A stretch of DNA of 21,961 nt, taken from assembly GCA_964525945.1 (NCBI GenBank), contig CAZGKX010000049.1, forward strand, positions 1 through 21,961. The letters are read 5' to 3'. The stretch's first letter is position 1, and every line of letters begins with the position of its first letter. Source of the stretch: CAZGKX01 sp964525945 (GTDB lineage Bacteria > Pseudomonadota > Gammaproteobacteria > Legionellales > Legionellaceae). Position numbers and translations under genes: made by a program. Positions 7,207-14,835 of this stretch are shown here, piece after piece. Below the pieces are notes generated by a model. That model worked only from the letters and a program-made list of their open reading frames with translations, was not told where the DNA came from and made no database searches.

Positions 7207-9330
7207 ATGAAGAAAAAAAAACAGAATAAAACCCAAAAAAAATCAAAGCTCCCTCCCGCCCTTTCAAAAATGAAAAGTGTCCAGGAAGTACACGAATACT
7301 ATCAAAAAATAATTGGCTGTATGCCTAACAATGTTTATTGGCTTGATAAAAATTGTATTACACAAGGATGCAATAATAATGTCCTTAACTTTATTGGACT
7401 AAAGAATTTAGATGATTTTATCGGTTTAACGTATGAAAAAATGGGGGAAATCGCCGGCTGGAAAGCGGGGCACTCAGAACTTTATAAACATGATGACATG
7501 GAAGTCATGGCCACGGGTATTTCAAAATTAAACATAGAAGATCCTCCTATATACGATGGAAAAGGAAATCCTACTTATTACCTTTCCAGTCGCGTCCCTG
7601 TCTTTGATGATAATCATGAACATGTCATTGGCATCGTTGGAATTTCTGTGGATATCACCCATCACAAAAAAATGGAAGAAGAGCTGCTACTCGCTAAAAA
7701 TGCGGCTGAAGCTGCCAACAATGCCAAAACAGAATTCATCGCCAACATGAGCCATGACATCCGTACCCCACTTACAGGTGTTATAGGCCTTTCTGAGATT
7801 CTTGAAAATACCTTGCAAAATTCAGAGCAAAAAGAAGATGCCCATCTCCTGCATGACAGTGGTGAAGAATTGTTGCACATGCTAAATGATATATTGGACG
7901 ATGTGCGGGCTGAACACATGAGTGAATCTGATCTTCATAAAGAAACATTCGATCTCCATCAATGCATTCAAGATTTAGCTCGATTAGAGTTGCCAACCAT
8001 TAAACTGAAACACTTGGATCTTCGAATTGATATGGACCCCAAGGTGCCGCAATACATTGTCAATGATCGTAAAAAAATTCATCGTATCCTCTTAAATTTA
8101 CTGGGCAATGCCATTAAATTTACGCAATCAGGACGCATTACCATTGCCGTAAAATGCCTGGATATAAAAGCATCGCACGTGCATCTCCAATTCGGAGTTG
8201 CCGACACAGGTATTGGTATTCCTAAGGATTTACAAGAAAAAGTATTTGATCGCTTTTTTAGGGTGACATCTTCCTACAAAGGCCTTTTCACAGGTCATGG
8301 GCTAGGACTGCACATTGCTCAATCGTATGTTAGTTTATTGGGTGGCCATATCACGCTCACCAGCGAAGAAAGTGTGGGCAGCACGTTTCATTTTGACCTC
8401 TCCTGCAAAATTGGCCCTAACAACAAAAAAGCAAGCGCAACCCCATCGTTTATAAGTGATGAAAATGCCAATGTTATGCCCCAGTGCTCCGCTGCACCTT
8501 TGAACCCACCGTATTTATTACTGATTGAAGACAATGCAATCGCTTTAAAAGTCCTTGAATCCACCGTGTTACAGACAGGATGTCAATTTAAATCAGCTGT
8601 TACAGGTGAAGAAGCACTGGAATTAGCCAAAACCGAGTCATTTGATATGGTCATTACAGACATCGGTTTACCTGGAATTTCTGGCAATGAATTGACGCGT
8701 TTAATCCGTAATTGGGAAAAAGAACAACACAAGCCCCCTATTCCTATCATTGGTTTAACAGGCCACGCTCAAGAAACCGCAAAACCTGAGTGTACTGCTT
8801 GTGGCATGAATGACGTATTTTGCAAACCAACTAACCTGACGATGGTGCAAGAGATGATCAGGACATTCGTAGCTCATCCACAACCAGAACAAAACATATT
8901 TAAAGATAGTAATCATAAATCAGGTACATTAGGAGCGGATTTACCTGATACGGAGAATGAATTGTTTGCGCTGGATAAATTCCCTCTCTTTGATGTCAAT
9001 GACGCCCTTCAACAAATTGGCAACCAGACATTGCTGGTGGATGTTTTAAATGATTTTATCTCGGATGCCATGCAAAAAGATGTGGTTCAAATGGAACAAG
9101 CATATGCCCAACAAGACTGGGCGACTGTTGAAAAATTAGCGCATAAGATAAAAGGTGGTGTCACCTATTTAGGCACGCAAAAATTAAAACATGCTTGCCA
9201 GTATTTAGAGCGCTATTACAAGGCAGGTCACCGTGATTTATTGGATAATCTATACCATCAATTGATAGCAGTGAATCAAATAACACTTGAAACAGTGAAA
9301 GAATGGCTGCAACAAAATATGGCGAACTAA
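7207..9330 (+). CDS. Cytosolic hybrid sensor histidine kinase (PAS - HisKA - HATPase - REC - HPt)
   Basis: This 707-residue protein has no membrane segment. After a basic lysine-rich start comes a PAS domain (about 25-155, ending in the typical VGISVDITHHKKMEEEL linker). The HisKA domain has H183 in NMSHDIRTPL, and the HATPase domain has LLNLLGNAIKF (N box), DTGIGIP (G1) and GHGLGLHIA (G2). A receiver domain (about 435-555) has LIEDNA, phospho-acceptor D485 in ITDIGLPG, and CKP. A C-terminal HPt domain has H646 in LAHKIKGG. It can thus run an internal His-Asp-His relay and pass phosphate to a separate response regulator, which is not encoded here. The gene follows the NRPS by 17 bases with an AAGGAATGGG ribosome site. 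The context suggests that the PAS domain might sense the product of the two upstream enzymes; this is inference. A frame with such domain order resembles Legionella PAS hybrid kinases. Confidence 0.9.
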   Translation: MKKKKQNKTQKKSKLPPALSKMKSVQEVHEYYQKIIGCMPNNVYWLDKNCITQGCNNNVLNFIGLKNLDDFIGLTYEKMGEIAGWKAGHSELYKHDDMEVMATGISKLNIEDPPIYDGKGNPTYYLSSRVPVFDDNHEHVIGIVGISVDITHHKKMEEELLLAKNAAEAANNAKTEFIANMSHDIRTPLTGVIGLSEILENTLQNSEQKEDAHLLHDSGEELLHMLNDILDDVRAEHMSESDLHKETFDLHQCIQDLARLELPTIKLKHLDLRIDMDPKVPQYIVNDRKKIHRILLNLLGNAIKFTQSGRITIAVKCLDIKASHVHLQFGVADTGIGIPKDLQEKVFDRFFRVTSSYKGLFTGHGLGLHIAQSYVSLLGGHITLTSEESVGSTFHFDLSCKIGPNNKKASATPSFISDENANVMPQCSAAPLNPPYLLLIEDNAIALKVLESTVLQTGCQFKSAVTGEEALELAKTESFDMVITDIGLPGISGNELTRLIRNWEKEQHKPPIPIIGLTGHAQETAKPECTACGMNDVFCKPTNLTMVQEMIRTFVAHPQPEQNIFKDSNHKSGTLGADLPDTENELFALDKFPLFDVNDALQQIGNQTLLVDVLNDFISDAMQKDVVQMEQAYAQQDWATVEKLAHKIKGGVTYLGTQKLKHACQYLERYYKAGHRDLLDNLYHQLIAVNQITLETVKEWLQQNMAN

Positions 9331-9372
9331 AAATCATCAAATATAATACGACAAAATTTTCTCTTACCACCG

Positions 9373-9480
9373 ATTGAGAAATCTCTTACAAACTATTCAT
9401 CAATTCTCTTAACGACAACGATATGTTTATTTATTATACTACCCGCTCACGGAAAGACATGGATTGTCTGACAAGAAGTC
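9373..9480 (+). repeat. Tandem-unit upstream element, copy 1
   Basis: The 48 bases 9373-9420 are identical to 14355-14402, and similarity continues through the -10 region and leader to about 9480 (14461). Inside it, TCTCTTA occurs twice (9382-9388 and 9405-9411), 23 bases apart on the same face of the helix, and GAGAAATCTC is a near-palindrome. Perfect conservation upstream of the -35, while the coding parts have diverged, suggests a binding site for a regulator. Confidence 0.75.
9412..9440 (+). promoter_or_regulatory. Predicted promoter of the peptide - OTU - J-domain operon
   Basis: ACGACA (9412-9417), 17 bases, then TATACT (9435-9440), preceded directly by the conserved TCTCTTA repeats. 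Transcription would begin near 9447. The leader contains CTCACGGAAAGA (9446-9457), repeated as CTCACGGAGAGA (9505-9516). The second copy serves as ribosome site for the 46-residue peptide. Confidence 0.5.
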
Positions 9481-9519
9481 ATCATTTGTAATATTCAATT
9501 CAACCTCACGGAGAGAACT

Positions 9520-9660
9520 ATGTTTTCAAAGCAAGATATAACCAATAATATGCTTTCATCTGCTGGGCAAAACATAGGCCAAACTGTTGCCAATGCCGCA
9601 AGCAATTCATCGGTCGCGGCCGCAGGAGTCACTCTCTTGGTGTTGGGTATGGTTGAATGA
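9520..9660 (+). CDS. 46-residue peptide translationally coupled to the OTU gene
   Basis: ATG at 9520 lies 4-8 bases after a strong GGAGAG ribosome site. The frame runs 46 codons to the TGA at 9658-9660, which overlaps the next start as ATGA. The peptide has a polar start (MFSKQDITNNML), a small-residue middle rich in Ala, Asn, Ser, Gln and Gly, and a hydrophobic end (AAAGVTLLVLGMVE) just long enough to dip into a membrane. It has no basic N terminus typical of a signal peptide. Possible roles are a leader that couples translation of the large gene, a membrane-active peptide, or a small partner or chaperone of the OTU protein. I do not recognise a family. The ribosome site and overlap make translation likely, although the gene is short. 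It is absent from the duplicated unit downstream. Confidence 0.6.
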   Translation: MFSKQDITNNMLSSAGQNIGQTVANAASNSSVAAAGVTLLVLGMVE

Positions 9661-12600
9661 AGGCGTGGGAATTGATTCCTGCGGATTTGTTACGTCATCG
9701 GTCATTGATTCGCGAAAAAACCCTGCATTTTTCTGCCGCAAACGTACACCCAGATTGGGCACTAACACCAGACAATAGGCCTACCGTAAAATTTGATTTA
9801 GAAGAAACAGGCGATCGCCTAAAAGCAGAAGCTTCCCTGCTGACACAATTCAATATCTATGATCATGACATGCGGGCCAAAGTATTGAAACACATTGCGC
9901 GGATGCTTTTCTCGTTAAATAAACGATCGTATATAAATGACTTAGCACAAGGTTATGTGTTAGTCCCAAAAGTGCGCCATGATGGCATCGAATTGATGTT
10001 CTTCACGGATTTGGCCAATTGGTTTCTGACAAAAGCCCCTAACCTACCACCCGATGATCCCAAAACTTTAACGGCATACCAGACCTTGTTGAACTATTGT
10101 CACGTCGCTGAATCCTCCATCATTACCACCGACCCCACTGAGAAATATAGAAACAATCCAAATGCGACCTTAGGCCGTATTATAACCGTTTTGCAAGATT
10201 ATCATGACAAACTCAAAGACTACCAAGATGCCTTGCGTTTTAATCAGTTAATGACTCAATTGGAAAACAAGATCTTGGGTTTAGCTTCTCGGGCTCTGAC
10301 TGTTGTTTATTTGTTAAACACCAAGGTCAGTGATACAGATTTTCCCATCGAGATATTCATGAATCCGCAAACCATGGATCATAAAATAGACGCGGTACGC
10401 AAAACTGTACTTGGCGATTGGTTGCTGCAAACGCTGAAAGCCGCTTCATTGTCCATCTCATCGTTCAAGCCCAAGGAAGATGTCACATTGGAGACCATTC
10501 GCCTGCACTTACAAGGTTTGCATCCTGCCGATGAGGGTTATAAACCAGCCAATTTGCCCTGGGGACACCGTCCCTTTTCTACCCTTCCCAATTCTAAAAC
10601 ATCGAATGGCAAGAAAAAATCAAACGATTATGCATTGATGATACGTGAACAGCTACTGACCATCCTTGAGTTATACCATCATTACCACACCTTAACGGAA
10701 AGCGTTAAAGTGTCTGAAAATTTTGGTGAGGATTTTATTTACGGAAACGAAAAGGGTAAAGCAGCACTCAGTGAATTATTGAAAACGACAGAAGAACTCA
10801 CCAAGCAATACACAGATTTGTTTAACGATTTTTGGCGTGTTTACTCTAAAGACTTTACGGATTACACCAAAGGAGCCTCTAAAACACTCACTGATTCTCA
10901 ATACCGCTCTATCGTCCACATCAAAAATAAATTGGACAAAGAAATTCAAGCCTTAAAAAAAGAAATTTACACCTCGGTCAATCGCATTAAAGATCAAGCG
11001 AAGGCTTACGCCTCTCGAAGATACGACGTTAAACGAACCAAATTAACACTCTTTGAAAAAATAACCAAACACCGTGTTTTTCGTGGAAAAACCGAGTCCA
11101 AGGAATACCGTATCGCAAGGGATGAATATCTGCGGCTTAAAGGAGAAGATTATCCTTCGAACGCCGTTGAAGAAAAAACACCTGAACAGTTGAATTTACC
11201 GTCCATAGAAGCAAAAGGCCCCATTCAATTACCCGGCACAGTTTATCGCGTACAAGGTGGCGGAAATTGTTTTTTTCATGCGGTGGCCTATGAATTAGAA
11301 CGTCAAGGCATTGCAAAAACATCCCACATCGCTTTACGGGCCAGGGCGATAAAATATTTAGAAAAGGACGAGGTGCATTTTGTACATTTGTACGCAGATG
11401 CTGCGGATAAAGCCGCATACATCGCAAAAATGCGCCAAGTGGGACAAAAAGTGGAAAGCCATATTATTGATGCCTTGGCCTTTTCATTAAAGACCCAGTT
11501 TTTGATTTCCGTTGTGACCAAAACAGGGAATGTTTATCACACCGATAAGCCACTCATTGTGGGCGAACCAACCCCAGACCATACCATCGGTTTGGTGCTA
11601 AAAAGCGAACATTATTCAGCATTGGAATTAGGATCTGACACATTTGTAGAGGAAGAGGCTCTATTAACCAGCAAAAGCAAGCCCAATGGAGTGCCGGCCC
11701 CCCATTCCAAAAGCGCACTTAGCACACAACTCGTCCAGCCTAATAAAAAATTAGCCAATTATCCGGCTGAGCGTTTGTATCAATCGCTAATCAATGAAAC
11801 ACCCATAATGATTAAATGCAAACGAGGAGAACTGAGCCTTTTTGAAGTGGCACTGGTTTTGTTGCAAGAGGACACGAAAGCTCGAGATGCATTATTTGAC
11901 AAAGATTACCAATTGCTTGAGAAGCCCCTACATCTAGCCCCCTTTCATGAGCAGATTTATTCTGAATTTTTAGCCCCTAACCGCTCCGTTGTAAACACCT
12001 GGTGGGGGATATCATTTTTTCAGAATATCAATCCGAGTAAAATGGCATCTTTTGGTGATTTGTTCCAATCGGTCAATCTGTTGTTCAAATTGATCTACAT
12101 GGACGGCCACAAGCCCTCACTCGATGAACTTAGTCTCATTGATACATTGCTTTACGATAGAATTACGAGAGCATTTAAGAACCATAAATATTACAACTAT
12201 AAACTCGTTTGGAAGAACGCTCCTTTTAAAGTTGTCCGAGGCAAAGAGTCCATTGAAATACGATTTGATGTATTAAAATCCACTCTGGTTCGAGAGGATT
12301 TAGCGGAAATCATTAGAAATGCCATGACCAGAAGCAACCAATTGGTCAATGCGGATGAAAAAACTCAAGCCCTCATGGAAAAAGTTGTGGAATTGAATGA
12401 GCAGCTGGAAGAAAGGGACAATACTATTGTTGAACAGCAGGCTATTATTGAAGAGCAAGCTCAAATCAGCTTAGAAAAAGATGATCTACTTGCTAAACGA
12501 GGTGCGGAAATATTTGACAGTAAGAGAGTAATTGCTGACCAGCAAGAAAAAATTATGGAGCTTGAGCAATTAATGATCACTCTGTTAAAGCAACCAGAAC

Positions 12601-12755
12601 AAACTCAACCTCAAAACGATGAGAGTAAAAAACCATCGAATCCCTTTAAGTTGTTTGCAGGGCCTCGCGCAAAAACGACGGGAAAAACCAATGTTTCTGA
12701 TGCCACGTCCGGTTTTAAACCAATGGCACTTGGGACAAGTAATACCGAACTATAA
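9657..12755 (+). CDS. OTU-type cysteine protease with C-terminal coiled coil, candidate translocated effector
   Basis: The product has 1032 residues. An OTU-like domain lies at about 525-660: VYRVQGGGNCFFHAVAYEL places a nucleophile at C538, and LKSEHYSAL places the general base at H652. OTU enzymes cleave ubiquitin or similar modifiers, and in intracellular bacteria they are typically injected into the host. The usual Asp of the DGxC motif is Gly here (G535), so the third catalytic residue is unclear. Residues 1-520 are helical and charged with no recognised fold. Residues about 895-985 form a heptad-rich coiled coil (repeats of the IIEEQ/EKD type). A conserved tail (KKPSNPFKLFAGPRAK) is shared with the remnant at 14446. 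No signal peptide is present, consistent with type IV rather than Sec export, though export itself is inferred. Its ATG overlaps the upstream peptide's stop, and a J-domain gene follows after 9 bases. Confidence 0.75.
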   Translation: MKAWELIPADLLRHRSLIREKTLHFSAANVHPDWALTPDNRPTVKFDLEETGDRLKAEASLLTQFNIYDHDMRAKVLKHIARMLFSLNKRSYINDLAQGYVLVPKVRHDGIELMFFTDLANWFLTKAPNLPPDDPKTLTAYQTLLNYCHVAESSIITTDPTEKYRNNPNATLGRIITVLQDYHDKLKDYQDALRFNQLMTQLENKILGLASRALTVVYLLNTKVSDTDFPIEIFMNPQTMDHKIDAVRKTVLGDWLLQTLKAASLSISSFKPKEDVTLETIRLHLQGLHPADEGYKPANLPWGHRPFSTLPNSKTSNGKKKSNDYALMIREQLLTILELYHHYHTLTESVKVSENFGEDFIYGNEKGKAALSELLKTTEELTKQYTDLFNDFWRVYSKDFTDYTKGASKTLTDSQYRSIVHIKNKLDKEIQALKKEIYTSVNRIKDQAKAYASRRYDVKRTKLTLFEKITKHRVFRGKTESKEYRIARDEYLRLKGEDYPSNAVEEKTPEQLNLPSIEAKGPIQLPGTVYRVQGGGNCFFHAVAYELERQGIAKTSHIALRARAIKYLEKDEVHFVHLYADAADKAAYIAKMRQVGQKVESHIIDALAFSLKTQFLISVVTKTGNVYHTDKPLIVGEPTPDHTIGLVLKSEHYSALELGSDTFVEEEALLTSKSKPNGVPAPHSKSALSTQLVQPNKKLANYPAERLYQSLINETPIMIKCKRGELSLFEVALVLLQEDTKARDALFDKDYQLLEKPLHLAPFHEQIYSEFLAPNRSVVNTWWGISFFQNINPSKMASFGDLFQSVNLLFKLIYMDGHKPSLDELSLIDTLLYDRITRAFKNHKYYNYKLVWKNAPFKVVRGKESIEIRFDVLKSTLVREDLAEIIRNAMTRSNQLVNADEKTQALMEKVVELNEQLEERDNTIVEQQAIIEEQAQISLEKDDLLAKRGAEIFDSKRVIADQQEKIMELEQLMITLLKQPEQTQPQNDESKKPSNPFKLFAGPRAKTTGKTNVSDATSGFKPMALGTSNTEL

Positions 12756-12764
12756 GGAATAATA

Positions 12765-13997
12765 GTGGTTTATTTAGCACTTCATAAAGAAAGCTTATCC
12801 AGATTAAGTTACCACCTGATTTGGGGCTTGCGGGTCGATGCGCCAGGGGCAACGACCCTTTATCAAGAAGTAACCTGGTACCACAATAACCCACGTGAAC
12901 GCCAACAAATGATCGCCAACGTTCAAAACATGACGCAAAGAAAGGGTTTGTGGGGTGCTTTTTGCTGGATTTTTAATTGGAATAATTACCGCATTGATTA
13001 TTACAATGTCCAAGCGTATGTTTCTTGGCAAATTTATGAACAAGGAATGAGTATGTTATCTGCAACCCAACAAGATGCTGCTGAAAATGAAGGTGGATTT
13101 TTTGTAACCGCGTCTATTGGTAATTTAGCGATCTTTGATACTCTCCTTAACAAAGGAGGCAACAACCTTCATACTTGTTTGAAATATATTACAGCACCTC
13201 TCTTATGGGTGGGAGAACGCGCATTGTCCATCATCACGGACGATGGTAGTTTTGATACCCATGATTTCTCAATGGGTAAAACTCATTTCATTGTCAACGA
13301 AGCGATGCTTGATTTGCTTGAGGTTTTAGACATCAATGCCGAACTTGAGGATGCCTTGGCTTATGATGATTTAAAAGCCGCTTACAAGGCATGCTGTTTA
13401 AAAACTCACCCTGACAAACCTAATGGAAATGCAGCTGATTTTATTAAGGTAAAAAAAGCATATGATGATTTATTAGAGTTGATTAAAATCATCAACGATC
13501 CCTTCGGGATACAAGATGAAATCGATGCTTATTTACAAAAAAAAGACGCAGAATTACAAGAATTGCATCATAAATTTAAAAAAATGTATGAGCTTAAGGC
13601 AAAATATGATGCCAATTTTGATAAATACATGGCATCCTCGAACCGATTTATTACCTCTTCAAAACAATTAAATCAACGAATTGATGAACAATGTGAAGAA
13701 ATGGATCGGCAAAAACAACAAATAAAAGAAAACGGCCGACGGTTAGAAAAATTATTCCAACAAGCGGCGCTGGTTAAAGAACGCCTTGCGGGTACCGAAG
13801 AACAGAATCTACATTCTTCGTCGTCGACCGCATCTGATGAGGAGTACTGGAGTGATGAACAAGAACAGGATTTTTCAGATGAAAACCAATCACCCACCTC
13901 ACAAGCCGCGAATCCTTATCGAGTGTTTAAAACCTTCGTACAAAATCCAGCATTATCTCATGTAGATAGCGCTACAATTTATGAAAATAAATTTTAA
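12765..13997 (+). CDS. J-domain coiled-coil protein, unit 1 paralogue
   Basis: This 410-residue protein starts at a GTG (12765) after AAGGAATA, whose first bases overlap the OTU stop region. The first 185 residues form a conserved Trp/Tyr-rich domain of unknown fold (WGLRVD, NNPRERQQM, YVSWQIYEQG). Residues about 195-245 form a J domain: helix II (YDDLKAAYKACCLKT), then the HPD motif at 215-217, then helix III (FIKVKKAYDDLLELI). HPD activates the ATPase of Hsp70/DnaK chaperones. Residues about 258-350 are coiled coil, followed by an acidic serine-rich stretch and a 35-residue tail. Unlike DnaJ, the J domain is internal and there are no zinc or substrate-binding C domains, so it is a specialised (class III-like) J protein. 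It could recruit host or bacterial Hsp70 for the co-transcribed OTU protein. A close paralogue is at 14836. Confidence 0.8.
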   Translation: MVYLALHKESLSRLSYHLIWGLRVDAPGATTLYQEVTWYHNNPRERQQMIANVQNMTQRKGLWGAFCWIFNWNNYRIDYYNVQAYVSWQIYEQGMSMLSATQQDAAENEGGFFVTASIGNLAIFDTLLNKGGNNLHTCLKYITAPLLWVGERALSIITDDGSFDTHDFSMGKTHFIVNEAMLDLLEVLDINAELEDALAYDDLKAAYKACCLKTHPDKPNGNAADFIKVKKAYDDLLELIKIINDPFGIQDEIDAYLQKKDAELQELHHKFKKMYELKAKYDANFDKYMASSNRFITSSKQLNQRIDEQCEEMDRQKQQIKENGRRLEKLFQQAALVKERLAGTEEQNLHSSSSTASDEEYWSDEQEQDFSDENQSPTSQAANPYRVFKTFVQNPALSHVDSATIYENKF

Positions 13998-14005
13998 CAC
14001 TTAAA

Positions 14006-14046
14006 TTGGCTGCGTCACTGCAAGTTTTCTGCAGTGACGCAGCCAA
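14006..14046. other. Perfect 17-bp inverted repeat (hairpin) after the first J-domain gene
   Basis: TTGGCTGCGTCACTGCA and its exact reverse complement are separated by a 7-base loop (AGTTTTC). It begins 9 bases after the TAA of the J-domain gene. The stem is very stable, but neither strand has a proper T run after it (AAAATTC on plus, TTTAAG on minus), so it is not a canonical intrinsic terminator. It may still act as a transcript end or stabiliser, or be a site tied to the adjacent integrase remnant. Confidence 0.6.
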
Positions 14047-14086
14047 AATTCATCAAAAAAACATAATATAATCAATAAATTAATGT

Positions 14087-14123
14087 ATTTTATCCTGTCG
14101 CGTATTTCGCGATAGGACAAAAT
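14087..14123. other. Second inverted repeat overlapping the integrase remnant start
   Basis: Two 16-base arms (ATTTTATCCTGTCGCG and CGCGATAGGACAAAAT) pair with two mismatches that can be G-T/A-C-like around a 5-base TATTT loop. The right arm contains the AGGA ribosome site and the A of the ATG at 14122. As RNA, the hairpin would hide the start of the remnant; as DNA, it could be a recombination or regulator site. Confidence 0.45.
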
Positions 14124-14333
14124 GAGTAAAACAAATTACGCAGTGCGCAATTTTCCATTAATGAAATCCTTAAGCAACTCAAAGGGTATTCTTTTGCTAG
14201 TATTTCTGACATGCGCCACATGCTATGCCGTTCTGTAAAAGATTTGCATGAACTGGGGTTTAAAGTTGCGCATGTCCAAGGGCTAAAACCAAAACACATC
14301 CATATTGAAGAATTCAAAATAATTTTATCTTAA
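14122..14333 (+). pseudogene. Frameshifted and truncated tyrosine-type integrase N-terminal remnant
   Basis: From ATG 14122 the frame reads MSKTNYAVRNF. After TTTT at 14151 the sense moves one frame over and continues INEILKQLKGYSFASISDM ... KDLHELGFKVAHVQGLKPKHIHIEEF to a TAA at 14331. The KDLHELGF ... LKPKH block matches the SAM-like N-terminal domain of a family of phage/genomic-island integrases (PF12834-type), in which a Leu-Lys-Pro-Lys-His motif precedes the end of the domain. The whole catalytic domain is missing. The piece is thus a short decayed relic lying exactly between the two duplicated units. It suggests that a mobile element once contributed to this locus. Family assignment is from recalled pattern, so moderate. 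Confidence 0.5.
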
Positions 14334-14354
14334 AAATATAAAATTCCATCATCC

Positions 14355-14461
14355 ATTGAGAAATCTCTTACAAACTATTCATCAATTCTCTTAACGACAA
14401 CGTTATGGTTATTTATTACACTGTCAGCTCGCGGAAAGACATGGATTGTCTGGCAAGAGGT
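14355..14461 (+). repeat. Tandem-unit upstream element, copy 2, with promoter
   Basis: Copy of 9373-9480. The first 48 bases are identical, including both TCTCTTA repeats. The promoter is ACGACA (14394-14399), 17 bases, TACACT (14417-14422); the -10 differs from copy 1 by one base. GGAAAG (14433-14438) lies 7 bases before the TTG at 14446. Shortly after the leader, the sequence jumps to the 3' coiled-coil part of the OTU gene, marking a deletion junction near 14461-14470. Confidence 0.7.
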
Positions 14462-14826
14462 CACAACAGAACATTATTGAAGAGCAGGAAAAAATAATTG
14501 CAGAACAAGCTCAAACCAATATTGAAAAGGATGCTATAGCCGCCGAAAAAGATGTCATCGTCGCCGAAAAGGATGAGAAATTAAAAGACAAAGATGGAAT
14601 AATTGCTGAACAGCAAGAAAAAATTGCGGAGCTTGAGCAATTAATTGCAGGGATCCGAAAACAGCCTAAAGAAACTCAATCCCAGAATATTGAAAATAAA
14701 AAGCCATCGAATCCATTTGTATTATTTACAGGAACGCGTGCAAAAGTGACCGCAAAAACCAATGTTTCGGGTGCGACGTCTGGTTTTAAACCACTGACGT
14801 TTGGCTCAAGCAACACCAATCGATAA
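14446..14826 (+). pseudogene. C-terminal remnant of a second OTU-effector gene (coiled coil and tail only), still open
   Basis: The open frame encodes up to 126 residues from a TTG preceded by GGAAAG at 7 bases. It consists of the same heptad-like coiled coil (AEKDVIVAEKDEKLKDKDG and similar repeats) and the same tail (KKPSNPF-LF-G-RAK, TSGFKP) as the end of the OTU protein at 9657. Everything corresponding to the 46-residue peptide and OTU residues 1 to about 918 is gone. The coil has been slightly expanded by EKD-type repeats. The frame has stayed open and keeps 9-base spacing to the next GTG, so it may be expressed as a small coiled-coil protein rather than being dead. It could still dimerise with the full-length OTU protein or hold a secretion tail. 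Whether it is a gene or a relic cannot be decided from sequence alone. Confidence 0.7.
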
Positions 14827-14835
14827 GGAATAGCC

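Noticed and set aside
9459..9491. Ten-codon leader peptide (MDCLTRSHHL) upstream of the 46-residue peptide
   Set aside because: The ribosome site is only 2 bases from the ATG and the two copies diverge after a few codons; evidence is too weak for a gene call.
9587..9778. Open frame of 63 codons overlapping the start of the OTU gene
   Set aside because: Shadow frame without a ribosome site; the OTU frame and the 46-residue peptide explain the region better.
13998..14050. The 17-bp hairpin as an ordinary intrinsic terminator
   Set aside because: No T run follows the stem on either strand, so it was listed only as an inverted repeat.
14090..14317. Minus-strand open frame of 75 codons
   Set aside because: It lies opposite the integrase remnant and has no ribosome site or recognisable content.
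14500..14600. EKD-type repeats considered as a CRISPR or DNA tandem array
   Set aside because: The repeats are short, imperfect and in frame; they encode coiled-coil heptads, and no spacer structure is present.
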